Positions 13,855 to 23,584 of a DNA stretch of 46,595 nt are shown piece by piece. The notes beneath the pieces were generated by a model. The model made no database searches. It worked only from the letters and a program-made list of their open reading frames with translations, and had not been told where the DNA came from. This DNA is from an uncultured Eubacteriales bacterium (GTDB lineage: Bacteria > Bacillota > Clostridia > Oscillospirales > CAG-272). The stretch is from NCBI GenBank assembly GCA_934462825.1, contig CAKSIP010000008.1, positions 1 through 46,595 on the forward strand. The letters run 5' to 3'. The translations under genes and the position numbers were made by a program. The first letter of the stretch is position 1, and every line of letters begins with the position of its first letter.

Positions 13855-15522
13855 TTATGCCCGATAATCCGGGCCGCCGCTGACGGTGAAATCCACAGCC
13901 GTGCCGGGGTACACCGAAGTGCCCTCTGCCAAGCCCTGCCCGATCACAGTGCCGACCGGATCCACGGAAGCGCGGTATTTGACGGCTCCGACGCGCAGAT
14001 GAAGCTCTTGAAGCTTTTTTGTCGCTTCGGATTCGCTTAGTCCAAGGAAAGAGGGCATCGACACCGGCGCAACATTGGCACCGAGGCTGATATAAACTGT
14101 GACTTCGCTGCCGGATTGAACCGGCTCGCCCGCATGCGGGAAGCTTCCGCAGACGTAGCCCTGCGGAACCACGTCATCATACGAGGTTTCAAATTTGACG
14201 CTGTATCCCTCCCGTTGCAAATAGGCTTCGGCCGATTCCGGGGAGAGGGCCATGACATCAATCATCGTGAGTGTCCGTTCCTTTGCGCTGACTGTCAGTG
14301 TGACGCGTATTTTGTCATTGTCCCCGCCGGCCGTGACACGGGTTCCGGCTTGTGGCTCTTGCGCGAGAACCAGACCGGGAATGCGATCCGAGTGATAATT
14401 GTAAATGACGTTCACATCAAAATAGCGAGCGTCCAGCTTGGACGTAGCCTCGTCCGCGTTGCTCCCACGCACGTCGGGGATGGAGAGCCGGAAGCTTTGC
14501 CCGTCCGCACCCCGGAAAATCGAGGTGTAAATGGTGGGAACGGCAATACTGACCACTAAGACGAACGCGGCAATGACGCCTGCCAATACCGCATAAGCGG
14601 AACGCGGACGGTAAGTGCCGGAGGCATTGAGCACTGAGGCGGAGGAGGCCGTTTGCAAACGGAATACCGCCGAAGGATTCTTCTTTAGCTGTTCAATATA
14701 GCGCTTCATTTCTTCCGCACAGGAAAAACGAAGGTAGGGCTTTTTCGCCATGGCTTTTAAAATGATCTGCTCCAGCCCTCTTGGAATTTCGGGATTCAGC
14801 GCACGCGGCTGCTTCGGCTGTGCCAGCGATTGCATTTTGGCCACCTTGTCGATTTCGCGGCTGTTAAACGGGAGACGCCCGGTTGCCATCTGGTACATCG
14901 TAATTCCGAGCGAATACAGATCACTGCGATGATCCAAAGCCTTTCCCTCAGCCTGCTCCGGGCTGACATAATAAACGGTTCCCACCGCCTTGTCCTTCGG
15001 CAGATCGGCTTTTTCGCCCGCCATGCGTGCAATGCCGAAATCGGTGAGCTTTACCCGGCCGTTGCGCATGAGTAAAATGTTGTGCGGCTTGATGTCACAG
15101 TGAACAAATCCTTTGGCGTGAATGTGTGCCAAAGCGGACAGAATCTGCCCGGAAAAGTTGAGGATCTCTGGAACCGAGAGAATTTTATTTCGATGCAAAT
15201 ATTCTTTAAGTGTGATCCCGTCCACATATTCCATGACAAAATACAGTAGTTGCCCGTCAAGACAAGCATCCTTGTATTTGACAATGGAGGGATGAGACAG
15301 CACGGAAAGCGTGTGCGCTTCCTTGATAAACTGTTTTCTTATAGAGGGGGAATCGCTTGGATCCTCCACATCATCCTCTTTGAGAACTTTCACGGCCACC
15401 GTTTCACCGCTGACGCGATCATATGCGTTAAATACAACGGCCATGCCGCCCATTCCGATGATACTGATGAGTAAATAACGTTCTCCGAGGGTAGTACCGA
15501 TCATGGATTCATAATAATTCAT
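13855..15522 (-). CDS. pknB: PASTA-domain Ser/Thr protein kinase
   Basis: 555 residues. Membrane kinase that senses peptidoglycan fragments or lipid II and controls growth and cell-wall synthesis. N-terminal kinase domain (about 15-275): glycine loop IGMGGMAVVF (22-31), Lys45, Glu68, catalytic loop HCDIKPHN (141-148), DFG (161-163) and SPEQAEG (187-193). One transmembrane helix spans 310-331, followed by three extracellular PASTA repeats (about 346-412, 413-482, 483-552). The usual HRD Arg before the catalytic Asp is Cys142, making it a non-RD-type kinase, which may loosen dependence on activation-loop phosphorylation. It is directly downstream of its phosphatase gene stp, the usual pairing. 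Confidence 0.95.
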   Translation of the reverse strand: MNYYESMIGTTLGERYLLISIIGMGGMAVVFNAYDRVSGETVAVKVLKEDDVEDPSDSPSIRKQFIKEAHTLSVLSHPSIVKYKDACLDGQLLYFVMEYVDGITLKEYLHRNKILSVPEILNFSGQILSALAHIHAKGFVHCDIKPHNILLMRNGRVKLTDFGIARMAGEKADLPKDKAVGTVYYVSPEQAEGKALDHRSDLYSLGITMYQMATGRLPFNSREIDKVAKMQSLAQPKQPRALNPEIPRGLEQIILKAMAKKPYLRFSCAEEMKRYIEQLKKNPSAVFRLQTASSASVLNASGTYRPRSAYAVLAGVIAAFVLVVSIAVPTIYTSIFRGADGQSFRLSIPDVRGSNADEATSKLDARYFDVNVIYNYHSDRIPGLVLAQEPQAGTRVTAGGDNDKIRVTLTVSAKERTLTMIDVMALSPESAEAYLQREGYSVKFETSYDDVVPQGYVCGSFPHAGEPVQSGSEVTVYISLGANVAPVSMPSFLGLSESEATKKLQELHLRVGAVKYRASVDPVGTVIGQGLAEGTSVYPGTAVDFTVSGGPDYRA

Positions 15523-15617
15523 GATAAATCAACGACTTTCGACTTGAAACCGATTTTGAATCGGCGAAGCTCTCCTTTCCTTTCAGGCTTTTCTATGTTT
15601 TGCCACAGATGGTAGAG

Positions 15618-15636
15618 GAGTTAAAGAGTTAAAGAG
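15618..15636 (+). repeat. 8-bp tandem repeat over the stp stop codon
   Basis: GAGTTAAA repeated 2.4 times. On the minus strand the stp stop codon (15629-15631) lies inside the repeat, so a change in unit number would alter the extreme C-terminus or stop position of the phosphatase. Confidence 0.6.
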
Positions 15637-16384
15637 AAATCAAAATGGCCGTGATGTTGTCCGCGCCGCTTTTTTGATTGGCCAGGGAAACAAGACCATC
15701 GACTTTTTCTTCCAAACCACAGGGGTGCAGGATTTGTTTTTGTATGTCTGTCGGGCGCACGTAGCCGTGTAGCCCGTCCGAGCACAAAAGAAGATATGTA
15801 CAGCCGTCCGTATCTTGAGGAAAGGAAATCCGATCAATGTCGGGCGTGAGAGTTTCTTCTACGCCGACGGCTTTCATTAAAAGGTTTCGTTTGGGGTGAT
15901 GCGCGGCTTTTCCCGGCGACAACTCTCCGAGATCGACCAGATATTGCACGAAGGAGTGATCATGGGAGATTTGCGTCAGCGCGGTGTTTGTGCAAAAATA
16001 GGCACGACTGTCTCCCACGTTGACCAGAAAAAGCTCCCGACGGTTGCGAAAACACAACGCCGCCACCAAGGTGCTTCCCATGCCGGTCAGGGATTCGTCC
16101 GAGGAAGAACCGGCAAACACGGCATGATTGGCTTCCCGCACCGCGCCGGAAAGGGCGGCACGAATCACGACGTCCTCTGCCGAGGCGTCCGTGATGTTTT
16201 TTTCACAATAAGAAAGGAAGGTGGAAAGCGTGAGAGCCGAGGCGGTCGCGCCGCCCTTTTCTCCGCCCATTCCGTCGCAAACGGCAAAAAGAATCATTTC
16301 TTCCTTGCATAAAGGCAGGGCGCCAAAGCAGTCTTGATTTTCTTTTCGCTTTTTGCCAATGTCGGTTTGTCCGAAATAGGTCAT
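15629..16384 (-). CDS. stp: PP2C-type protein phosphatase (Stp/PrpC)
   Basis: 251 residues. Mn2+/Mg2+-dependent Ser/Thr phosphatase that reverses PknB signalling. PPM motifs are visible in order: TDIGKKRKENQD (7-18), FAVCDGMGGEKGG (33-45), GMGSTLVAALCFRNR and VNVGDSRAYF (metal-binding Asp), DHSFVQYLVDLGELSP, LLLCSDGLHGYV and SGADNITAILI at the end. Soluble, with no membrane helix. It lies between rlmN and pknB in the long operon, 44 bp after rlmN and 106 bp before pknB. AAGGAAGAAAA precedes the start. Confidence 0.94.
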   Translation of the reverse strand: MTYFGQTDIGKKRKENQDCFGALPLCKEEMILFAVCDGMGGEKGGATASALTLSTFLSYCEKNITDASAEDVVIRAALSGAVREANHAVFAGSSSDESLTGMGSTLVAALCFRNRRELFLVNVGDSRAYFCTNTALTQISHDHSFVQYLVDLGELSPGKAAHHPKRNLLMKAVGVEETLTPDIDRISFPQDTDGCTYLLLCSDGLHGYVRPTDIQKQILHPCGLEEKVDGLVSLANQKSGADNITAILISL

Positions 16385-16428
16385 GTGTTTTCTTCCTTTC
16401 TGTTTACTATGTTAGGGTAAATAGGGGG

Positions 16429-17517
16429 TTAATCTTCCGATAAATTTTCTTCGGCTCGCCGAAGCTGCCCGCAGGAGGCATTAATATCGGATCCGAGCTT
16501 TCTGCGAACCGTGGCACGGATGCCGTGCTTTTCTAATTCGGCGGCAAAAGCGGCCACCGCCTTGGGCGGCGAATGAACAAATCCGTTTTCCCGCACCTCA
16601 TTCACGGGAATCAGATTGACATGAATGGGCATGGTGTCTTTGGGAGAGCGAAGATGGCCGTTGAGCAGATTGGCCAGCGCAACGGCCTGTGCGCGGGAAT
16701 CATTTTTGCCGGCAATCAGCGTGTATTCAAAGGAAATACGACGTCCGGTTTTGGCATAGTAGTCCCGGCAGGCCGCCAGGAGGACTTCAATCGGAAACGC
16801 CCGATTGATCGGCATGATCTCCGAACGTGTTGCATTGTCGGCGGCGTGTAGCGAAATCGAAAGCGTAATCGGCAGGCCTTGCTGCGCCAAAAGCGCAATT
16901 CGGTCGGCAAGACCGCAGGTGGAGAGGGAAATATGGCGGTAGCCGATGTCAAGTCCTTGCGGTTCTCCCACCAGCTTGAGAAATTGCAGTACATTGTCAA
17001 AGTTGTCCAGCGGCTCTCCGATGCCCATCATGACGACATGACCGATGCGCTCCCCTAAGTCTTTTTGCGCAGAAATGATTTGTCCGATCATTTCCCCCGG
17101 CAAAAGATCGCGCACTTTGCCGCCAATCGTGGAGGCACAAAAGCGGCATCCCATGCGGCACCCAACCTGCGAGGAAATGCAGATGGTGTTGCCGTGATTG
17201 TATTTCATCACGACGCTTTCAATGCAGTTCCCGTCCGAAAGAGCAAAGAGATATTTCACCGTGCCGTCCAAAGCGGAAACCAATTTTTTTTGAATCGTCG
17301 GAAAAAAGCAAACCGTTTCTTTTTTGAGCTTTTCTACGGTTTTTTTTCCAACATTCGTCATCTCATCGGGCGAAAGGCCGCGATGCAGCTGAGAAAAAAT
17401 CTGCCTGGCGCGGTATTTCGGTTCTTCAAGACGTAGCATAAGCGCTTCCAATTCCGTTGGAAGCAGGGAAAGCAAGTCCACCTTGTTTCCCAAAATTTCA
17501 TTTTCCGTACAGTTCAT
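16429..17517 (-). CDS. rlmN: Dual-specificity RNA methyltransferase RlmN
   Basis: 362 residues. Radical-SAM enzyme that methylates C2 of A2503 in 23S rRNA and of A37 in certain tRNAs. The CxxxCxxC cluster motif CRMGCRFC is near residue 119-126. MMGIGEPLDNFDNV is the SAM-binding GEP segment, and the C-terminal LGSDINASCGQL holds the Cys involved in resolving the protein-RNA intermediate. I chose ATG at 17517, 4 bases after the rsmB stop and behind GGAAGGATA, over a longer frame that extends into rsmB. The gene order rsmB-rlmN-stp-pknB-rsgA is typical of Firmicutes. Confidence 0.94.
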   Translation of the reverse strand: MNCTENEILGNKVDLLSLLPTELEALMLRLEEPKYRARQIFSQLHRGLSPDEMTNVGKKTVEKLKKETVCFFPTIQKKLVSALDGTVKYLFALSDGNCIESVVMKYNHGNTICISSQVGCRMGCRFCASTIGGKVRDLLPGEMIGQIISAQKDLGERIGHVVMMGIGEPLDNFDNVLQFLKLVGEPQGLDIGYRHISLSTCGLADRIALLAQQGLPITLSISLHAADNATRSEIMPINRAFPIEVLLAACRDYYAKTGRRISFEYTLIAGKNDSRAQAVALANLLNGHLRSPKDTMPIHVNLIPVNEVRENGFVHSPPKAVAAFAAELEKHGIRATVRRKLGSDINASCGQLRRAEENLSED

Positions 17518-17521
17518 ATTT

Positions 17522-18838
17522 TTATCCTTCCTTTCGGTGGAGACGGCAGATAAAGAAACCGTCCGTTCCTTGCCGATGCGGAAGCAACGTGATGAAGCCG
17601 CTTTCATAAAGAGTGTCCCCAATGGATAAGGGAGCGGTTGTAAATTCCCGATGCTCGCTCAAGAAGCGGCGGATATTTTCTTCGTTTTCCTCCGGCAGAA
17701 TGGTGCAGGTCGAATAGATCAGCGTTCCGCCCCGCTTTAAATATCGCGCGGCCGTGCAAAGAATTTCGTATTGAATGGCAGGCAAAGCCATAGCGTCTGC
17801 CAACGATTTGTAACGAATATCCGGCTTTTTGGCGGCTACCCCAAGACCGGAGCAGGGAACATCACATAAAATGCGATCCATTTTTCCTTCCCATTCGGGA
17901 AGGAAAACGCGCCCGTCGTGGTTGTCTTCCGTAATGATATGGATTCCAAGCATTTCTGCTCCGGTGCGAATTAACGGCAATTTGCTTTTGGAAATATCAA
18001 AAGCCAGGATTTGGCCGGAATTTTGCATATCCATGGCGGCGCCGAAGGCCTTCGAGCCGGGGCAGGAACAGACATCCATGACGGTTTCGCCCGGCTGTGC
18101 ACCGAGCGCGGCGACGGCTAACTGAGAAGCCTCATCCTGAACAAAAAATTCACCCGGACAAAGCTGAAGTAAAGCGTCGTAAGGTACGGCTTCGGAGAGC
18201 CGAAGGCCGAAGGGTGCCAGCGCGGTGCTTTTTACGGCGATCCCGGCACGCGTCAGCTTGTCCGTTAAAGCCTTGCGGGTTGTCCGCAGAGTGTTGACAC
18301 GGAGCGTCATCGCCGGAGGAACATTCATGGCCGCTAAAATGTGTTCCGCTTCTTCGCGGCCGTAACACCGGCAAAGCTTTTCGCAGGTTTCCTGCGGAAA
18401 AGAGTACCGCACGGAAAGCGCGAAGGCAAAGTCCTTGGCCGGATCCGGGAGAGTAAGGGTATCCTTTTGGCGCAGAAAAGCGCGCAAGATCGCATTCACA
18501 AATCCGCGACTTCGCATCGGCGCCAACGCTACAGTTTCGTTGACGGCAGCGTGCGCCGGGGTTCGCAGACAGAGAAGCTGATAAAGCCCCAAACGCAGAA
18601 GATTTCGCGTCTGTACATCTATCTTTTCCAAGGGAATCGAGGAAAGGCTGCGGATGTAATAATCAAACGTGATTTTGTGTTCGATGGTGCCGTAAACCAG
18701 CACGGTAAAAAACGCACGATCGTCTCCCGTGAGACGAAATTTTCGGATTTTTGCATCCAAAGCCAGGTTGGCATATTGTGCAGCCGTTTCACATCCCGAA
18801 AGGGTGTCCAACGCCAATTTGCGTATATTGATACTCAT
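17522..18838 (-). CDS. rsmB: 16S rRNA (cytosine-C5)-methyltransferase RsmB
   Basis: 438 residues. Methylates C967 of 16S rRNA. An N-terminal NusB-like RNA-binding domain (about 1-135) is followed by the Rossmann methyltransferase domain. The SAM-binding segment is DVCSCPGSKAFG, where most homologues have a DxCAAPGGKT form. The two catalytic cysteines are in DVPCSGLGV (~residue 329) and STCTILPEEN (~376). The end of the gene overlaps the ribosome binding site of rlmN, so the two are co-translated. Confidence 0.93.
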   Translation of the reverse strand: MSINIRKLALDTLSGCETAAQYANLALDAKIRKFRLTGDDRAFFTVLVYGTIEHKITFDYYIRSLSSIPLEKIDVQTRNLLRLGLYQLLCLRTPAHAAVNETVALAPMRSRGFVNAILRAFLRQKDTLTLPDPAKDFAFALSVRYSFPQETCEKLCRCYGREEAEHILAAMNVPPAMTLRVNTLRTTRKALTDKLTRAGIAVKSTALAPFGLRLSEAVPYDALLQLCPGEFFVQDEASQLAVAALGAQPGETVMDVCSCPGSKAFGAAMDMQNSGQILAFDISKSKLPLIRTGAEMLGIHIITEDNHDGRVFLPEWEGKMDRILCDVPCSGLGVAAKKPDIRYKSLADAMALPAIQYEILCTAARYLKRGGTLIYSTCTILPEENEENIRRFLSEHREFTTAPLSIGDTLYESGFITLLPHRQGTDGFFICRLHRKEG

Positions 18839-18850
18839 AACGCCCCATTA

Positions 18851-19534
18851 TTACCGACGCCGTCCGCTTCCGGCAATGATAATTAACCGAAGCAAGCTCA
18901 ACAAGGAGGAGGCCATGGCCGCCACATAAGTGAGCGCAGCCGCCGTAAGAACACGACGAGAGGCCTGCATTTCCGTGTCGGTTAATCGTCCGGAAGTGCG
19001 AATAGCTTTCATCGCACGAGCGCTTGCATTAAATTCCACCGGGAGCGTCACAAGCTGAAACAAAACCGCTAAAGAATAAAAAGCGATACCAAGATACATC
19101 AGCGTGGCAGAAGCAAAAATCATGCCGATCAAAAACAGGGGCATAGCGGCCGAGGAGCCGAACTGCGTGATAGGGATGATCGCCTGGCGAATCCGTATGG
19201 GAAAATAATTTTTGGCATGCTGCACGGCATGTCCTGCTTCGTGCGAAGCGATACCGACCGCGGCCGCCGAGGAAGACGTGTAGACTTTTTGCGAAAGACG
19301 AATGACTTTGGCTCTCGGATCGTAGTGATCGCTCAGTTCGCCGGGAATTTGCTCAATCGAAATATCGTATAAGCCGTTTTCATCGAGAATCCGCCGTGCT
19401 GCATCGTAACCTGTCATGCCGCATTGCGTGTACAGGGAATTGTATTTGGTATATGTTGTTTTAACGTTGATCTGTGCCCAAATCGCAAAAATAAGCGCCG
19501 GCAAAACAATCAACATGGTAGGATCCCAGAACAT
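18851..19534 (-). CDS. Membrane zinc metallopeptidase (YugP family)
   Basis: 227 residues. An N-terminal membrane helix (5-22) precedes a cytoplasmic or membrane-facing region with the zinc motif HEAGH at 98-102 inside ASHEAGHAVQHAKNYFP. Three further hydrophobic helices lie at about 113-160 and 195-218. This matches the putative Zn-dependent protease family represented by B. subtilis YugP, whose substrate is unknown. Its place between fmt and rsmB is common in Clostridia, suggesting a conserved housekeeping role, perhaps membrane protein quality control. A ribosome binding site (GAAAGGAG) precedes the start. Confidence 0.88.
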   Translation of the reverse strand: MFWDPTMLIVLPALIFAIWAQINVKTTYTKYNSLYTQCGMTGYDAARRILDENGLYDISIEQIPGELSDHYDPRAKVIRLSQKVYTSSSAAAVGIASHEAGHAVQHAKNYFPIRIRQAIIPITQFGSSAAMPLFLIGMIFASATLMYLGIAFYSLAVLFQLVTLPVEFNASARAMKAIRTSGRLTDTEMQASRRVLTAAALTYVAAMASSLLSLLRLIIIAGSGRRR

Positions 19535-19558
19535 AAGAAACTCCTTTCAAGTTGGAAA

Positions 19559-20500
19559 CTATTGCAAAATATCACCCATAGAGAGCTTGCGACCACGCAG
19601 AAAATCAGAACCGGTCATGCGTGATTTCCCTTCGGGCAGTACGGTGAGAAGCACAAGAGCGCCTCCGTGCCCGCAGGCCACCGTAAAGCCGTTTTCCTCT
19701 GTGCCGATGACTTGTCCGGGCAGAGCGTTCGCGGAAACCGACTTGTCGGAAATGCGCGCAGCAAGGACTTTCAGTATTTTTCCATCCGGCGTATGCGTAA
19801 AAGCCAAAGGGCAGGGCGATAAGCCGCGAATTTGGTTGTGAACGACAGCGGCCTCTTGGCGGAAATCAATCAGGCAATCGCTTTTTGCAATTTTGGGAGC
19901 ATAGGTGGAGCACGCGTCATCTTGCTTTTGCGGAACCAGCGTTCCCGCTTTCAGCTGACGGATGGTATCCATCAGCAAATCGGCCCCCACGATGCCCAAT
20001 TTGTCGTGCATAGTTTCAAAATTGTCGTCCGGAAGGATGGGAACCTCCGCTTTCAGAAGCATATCTCCGGTATCCAGACCCTCCGCCATATACATCGTTG
20101 TGATGCCCGTCAAGGCTTTTCCGTCCAGAATGGCCCTTTGTATGGGCGCAGCCCCGCGGTATTCCGGCAAAAGCGATCCGTGTACATTGATACATCCGTA
20201 TTTGGGGTATTGGATGACCGAAGGAGGGAGCAGCTTTCCGAAAGCGACCACCACGATCAGGTCAGGATCCATTTGCGCAAGCAGCGTTTGAAAAGCCTCA
20301 TCCTTCAGCGTTTTCGGCTGATATACGGGAAGTCCGTTTTCCACCGCCCAGCGCTTGACCGGAGGGGGAGTCAGGATATATCCGCGTCCCGTCGGTTTGT
20401 CGGATTGCGTTATAACGGCAACGACTTCCTCGCCGGATTCTACCAGCTTTTTTAAGGAGAAAAGGGCAAAATCGGGCGTGCCCATAAATAAAATTTTCAA
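19559..20500 (-). CDS. fmt: Methionyl-tRNA formyltransferase
   Basis: 313 residues. Formylates initiator Met-tRNA using 10-formyl-THF. An N-terminal Rossmann domain begins MKILFMGTPDFAL. Catalytic residues are Asn105, His107 (in INVHGSLLPEYRGAAPIQ) and Asp143 (GLDTGDM). The C-terminal OB-like tRNA-binding domain covers about 208-313. It lies directly downstream of def, so addition and removal of the formyl group are encoded together. Its folate cofactor links it loosely to the folate transporter at the window start. Confidence 0.96.
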   Translation of the reverse strand: MKILFMGTPDFALFSLKKLVESGEEVVAVITQSDKPTGRGYILTPPPVKRWAVENGLPVYQPKTLKDEAFQTLLAQMDPDLIVVVAFGKLLPPSVIQYPKYGCINVHGSLLPEYRGAAPIQRAILDGKALTGITTMYMAEGLDTGDMLLKAEVPILPDDNFETMHDKLGIVGADLLMDTIRQLKAGTLVPQKQDDACSTYAPKIAKSDCLIDFRQEAAVVHNQIRGLSPCPLAFTHTPDGKILKVLAARISDKSVSANALPGQVIGTEENGFTVACGHGGALVLLTVLPEGKSRMTGSDFLRGRKLSMGDILQ

Positions 20501-20541
20501 TATATTACCCTCCTTGGATCTTTTCGTCGGTGATGCAGAGA

Positions 20542-20997
20542 TCAGTCGTCCAGCATCCGAATTACACAGTCCGTAAAAAGCTTGCCGTCCAGATGATCCA
20601 ACTCATGGCAAAAGGCGCGTGCAAGAAGATCACTGCCCGTCAGTTCAACCGTTTCTCCTTTGCGGTTCAACGCACGTACCGTTACATTTAAGGGGCGGGA
20701 TGTAATGCCGCTTTTTCCCGGAATCGACAAGCAACCCTCCACGCCTTCTTGGTGCCCGGCGTAAGCAATGATTTTGGGATTGATCAGCTCCAAAACTTCT
20801 CCGGGAGTCGTTTCGATAACAACAACGCGACGAAGTACACCGACCTGGGGAGCTGCCAAGCCCACACCGTCGGCCATCCGCATCGTTTCGACCATGTCAT
20901 CCAAAAGGGTGAGAATCCGAGGCGTGATTTCTTCTACCGGGCGGCAGACCTTGCGAAGAATCGGATCGCCTTCTTTTCTTATTTTTAATTTTGCCAT
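20542..20997 (-). CDS. def: Peptide deformylase
   Basis: 151 residues. Removes the N-formyl group from new proteins. All three motifs are present: GVGLAAPQ (44-51), EGCLSIPG with metal ligand Cys89, and HELDHLDG with His131, Glu132 and His135. The short length and motif spacing are typical of type 1 Clostridia-like deformylases. ATG at 20997 follows AAAGG; a longer frame reaching into the priA 3' end was rejected because it has no ribosome binding site and adds non-family sequence. Confidence 0.96.
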   Translation of the reverse strand: MAKLKIRKEGDPILRKVCRPVEEITPRILTLLDDMVETMRMADGVGLAAPQVGVLRRVVVIETTPGEVLELINPKIIAYAGHQEGVEGCLSIPGKSGITSRPLNVTVRALNRKGETVELTGSDLLARAFCHELDHLDGKLFTDCVIRMLDD

Positions 20998-21022
20998 AAT
21001 AATTATACCTTTCTTGCTGAAA

Positions 21023-23530
21023 TTATAAACTGCTGGGGTTAAAATCAATGCTGAGCGTAGTGCGTCTGGCCGACCATTTGGAAAATTCCGCGAGGATAGA
21101 GGCAAACATCAGGCGGCTCCGTTTGTTGAGCCGACATTTGATCACCATACGCATCCGGTATTTTCCGTCCACCCGATAAACCGGCGCTTCAAACGGGCCG
21201 AAAATGACAGCGGCCACATCCGAAAACTCGTTGGAGCGGAAGCGCCGCAGCATCTCGGATAATTGTCGGGACGCCAGCATCAGCTCTTTTTCGTCAGGGG
21301 AGGCCAGCGTAATCAGGACAATATCGCAGAAGGGCGGGAACACCAACATTTGCCGAAGCTTCAGCTCACGATTGGCAAAGCTTTCATAATCCTGATCGCA
21401 GGCCAGACGAATCACGTCGCTGTCGGGATTGTTGGTTTGAATGATGGCAAGCCCGGGGCGATCTGCGCGACCGGCTCGCCCGATGACTTGTGTCAGCAGA
21501 GCAAAGGTGCGTTCCGCGGCTCTGTAATCATCTAAATAAAGGGAAGCATCGGCCAACAGCACACCGACCAGCGTGACATCGGGAAAATCGTGGCCTTTTG
21601 TGACCATTTGCGTTCCGAGCAGAATGTCCGCCTCGTGCCGTCGAAAGGCGCCGAGCAACCGATCATAGGCATCTTTTGTGTGCGTGGTGTCTGTGTCCAT
21701 GCGCAGAATGCGCGCGCCTGTTCCGTTCATCAGTTCGGTTAGCTCTTGTTCAATTCGTTGCGTACCGTACCCCATGCGCGTCAGATGCTTACTGCCGCAG
21801 GTGGGGCAAACGGCCGGATACGGCTTGCGGGTTCCGCACCAATGGCAGACAAGGTACCCCTCGTCATAGCTTCCGCGTACCGTGTGATATGTCATGGAAA
21901 CACTGCATTTCGGACAAGAAATCGCTTGCCCGCAGCTTTGACAGCTTACATAGTTATTATAGCCTCTCCGGTTGATAAAAAGAACGGATTGCCCGTGAGC
22001 TTTCTGATTTTCAATCAGCTTGGCTGTAAGCAACGCGCCGAGGGGCGAAGAATTTCCGGCACCGGCTTCTCGCCGCATATCCGCAATGATCACATCGGGG
22101 AGGACGGCCTTTCCGTATCGTTCGGTCAACCGTACCAGCGTATACTTTCCCTCCAAGGCTTTTCGATAGCTTTCTAAAGAAGGGGTAGCGGAGGACAGGA
22201 GCATCAGTGCATTGTCATCGGCGCAACGCCGTCGTGCTATGTCTCTTGCGTGATATTTCGGATTCATATCGGATTTGTAGGTGTGCTCCTGCTCCTCGTC
22301 AATGACAATCATGCCAAGACGCTTCACCGGTGCAAAAACAGCGGAGCGGGTGCCGAGCACCACGTCGGCTTCGCCGCGATAAATCCGCATGTAAGCGTTG
22401 AAGCGCTCTTTGGCGGAAAGCCCGGAGTGAATCACCGCTACGCGCGCCCCGTAACGGGCGTGAAAAATTGCAATGGATTGAGGAGTGAGCGCAATTTCCG
22501 GAACCAGCATAATGACGCCCTTGCCGTTTTGCAACACCGTATCAATCATTTTCATGATAACGGAGGTTTTCCCGCTTCCGGTTACGCCCAAGAGCAGTGC
22601 CGCTTTGGGCACGCCCGTGTCGGCCAATTGCTTCAGGGTATGAAAAGCTTCTGTTTGCTGTGGATTCAAACAAAGGGGCGGGCCGGCTTCTTCGGTTGCT
22701 TCGATGCTTATCAGTTGGCTGACTTTTCGTTCGGTACGAACCAAAAGGCCTTTTTCACATAAAGCGCGGATCTGCGGAGCCAGGCTCTCTTGCGTACCGC
22801 AACGAACACGAATTTCGGTGGCGTTCAAAGCCTCCGTGCCTTGAAAGCAGGCGGCAATGGCTTTGTGCTTTTTCGATGTCAGACGTAACTCCCCCACTTT
22901 TTCGCCGACCGTTAGTGCCGCGAGATGGGGAAGAAATTCCGGCGCGACAGAAAAGGCTGCCTCTGTTTTTTTAACAGCGGAGTCCCGAAGCAACAGCTCT
23001 TTTTCAATCAGCTTGGCTTCCGAAAGCGTGACGAGAGCTTCGGTGCATTTGGAACCGAAGTGATTTTTCAGAGTATCCAAAGAAACAAGTTCTCGTTCTT
23101 TGATATATTCAAGAACGAAAAGCGCTTCGACAGACAAATTTTTCTGCTTGTCTTCCTGTGGCGTTGACGACGGACGAAAATATTCAATCAATCGGGAAAG
23201 AGCCGCCGTCGGAACCATGGCGCGAATCGCTTCTCCCACGGTGCACAGCGTTTGCTCCTTCATAAAAAGCGCCAGCCGAAGCATCTTTTCGTTGAGAGAA
23301 ATCTCAGCGGACACCATTTCGAGAATCGGCTTTGCCTGCTTAACCTCGGTCGTTTCGGCCAAAGAAGCAATGACAGCCAGCTTGGGACGATTTCCGTTTC
23401 CGAAAGGAATCGTGACAAAGCGCCCCGGAAAGACCTCGTTTCGCAGGGGCACCGGGATGTAATAATCGTACGCTTTGTCAATAGAAAAAGGAGCGTCCAG
23501 CAGATAAACACGTGCATACTCGATTGCCAT
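21023..23530 (-). CDS. priA: Primosomal helicase PriA
   Basis: 835 residues. Superfamily 2 DNA helicase that restarts collapsed replication forks. An N-terminal 3'-end DNA-binding domain (from AIEYARVYLLDAPFSI) and a winged-helix-like region precede the helicase core: Walker A GVTGSGKTS near 314-322, DEEQEHTYKSD (Walker B) and ATPSLESY. The zinc-binding insert with paired CxxC motifs (CQSCGQAISCPKC, CHWCGTRKPYPAVCPTCG) lies near 528-580. A perfect AAAGGAGG precedes ATG 23530. It is in its usual Firmicutes place between rpoZ and def. Confidence 0.96.
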   Translation of the reverse strand: MAIEYARVYLLDAPFSIDKAYDYYIPVPLRNEVFPGRFVTIPFGNGNRPKLAVIASLAETTEVKQAKPILEMVSAEISLNEKMLRLALFMKEQTLCTVGEAIRAMVPTAALSRLIEYFRPSSTPQEDKQKNLSVEALFVLEYIKERELVSLDTLKNHFGSKCTEALVTLSEAKLIEKELLLRDSAVKKTEAAFSVAPEFLPHLAALTVGEKVGELRLTSKKHKAIAACFQGTEALNATEIRVRCGTQESLAPQIRALCEKGLLVRTERKVSQLISIEATEEAGPPLCLNPQQTEAFHTLKQLADTGVPKAALLLGVTGSGKTSVIMKMIDTVLQNGKGVIMLVPEIALTPQSIAIFHARYGARVAVIHSGLSAKERFNAYMRIYRGEADVVLGTRSAVFAPVKRLGMIVIDEEQEHTYKSDMNPKYHARDIARRRCADDNALMLLSSATPSLESYRKALEGKYTLVRLTERYGKAVLPDVIIADMRREAGAGNSSPLGALLTAKLIENQKAHGQSVLFINRRGYNNYVSCQSCGQAISCPKCSVSMTYHTVRGSYDEGYLVCHWCGTRKPYPAVCPTCGSKHLTRMGYGTQRIEQELTELMNGTGARILRMDTDTTHTKDAYDRLLGAFRRHEADILLGTQMVTKGHDFPDVTLVGVLLADASLYLDDYRAAERTFALLTQVIGRAGRADRPGLAIIQTNNPDSDVIRLACDQDYESFANRELKLRQMLVFPPFCDIVLITLASPDEKELMLASRQLSEMLRRFRSNEFSDVAAVIFGPFEAPVYRVDGKYRMRMVIKCRLNKRSRLMFASILAEFSKWSARRTTLSIDFNPSSL

Positions 23531-23584
23531 GACTGAACCTCCTTTAACTATTCAAAACGTCAAATGTACACAGGCTGCGGGAAA

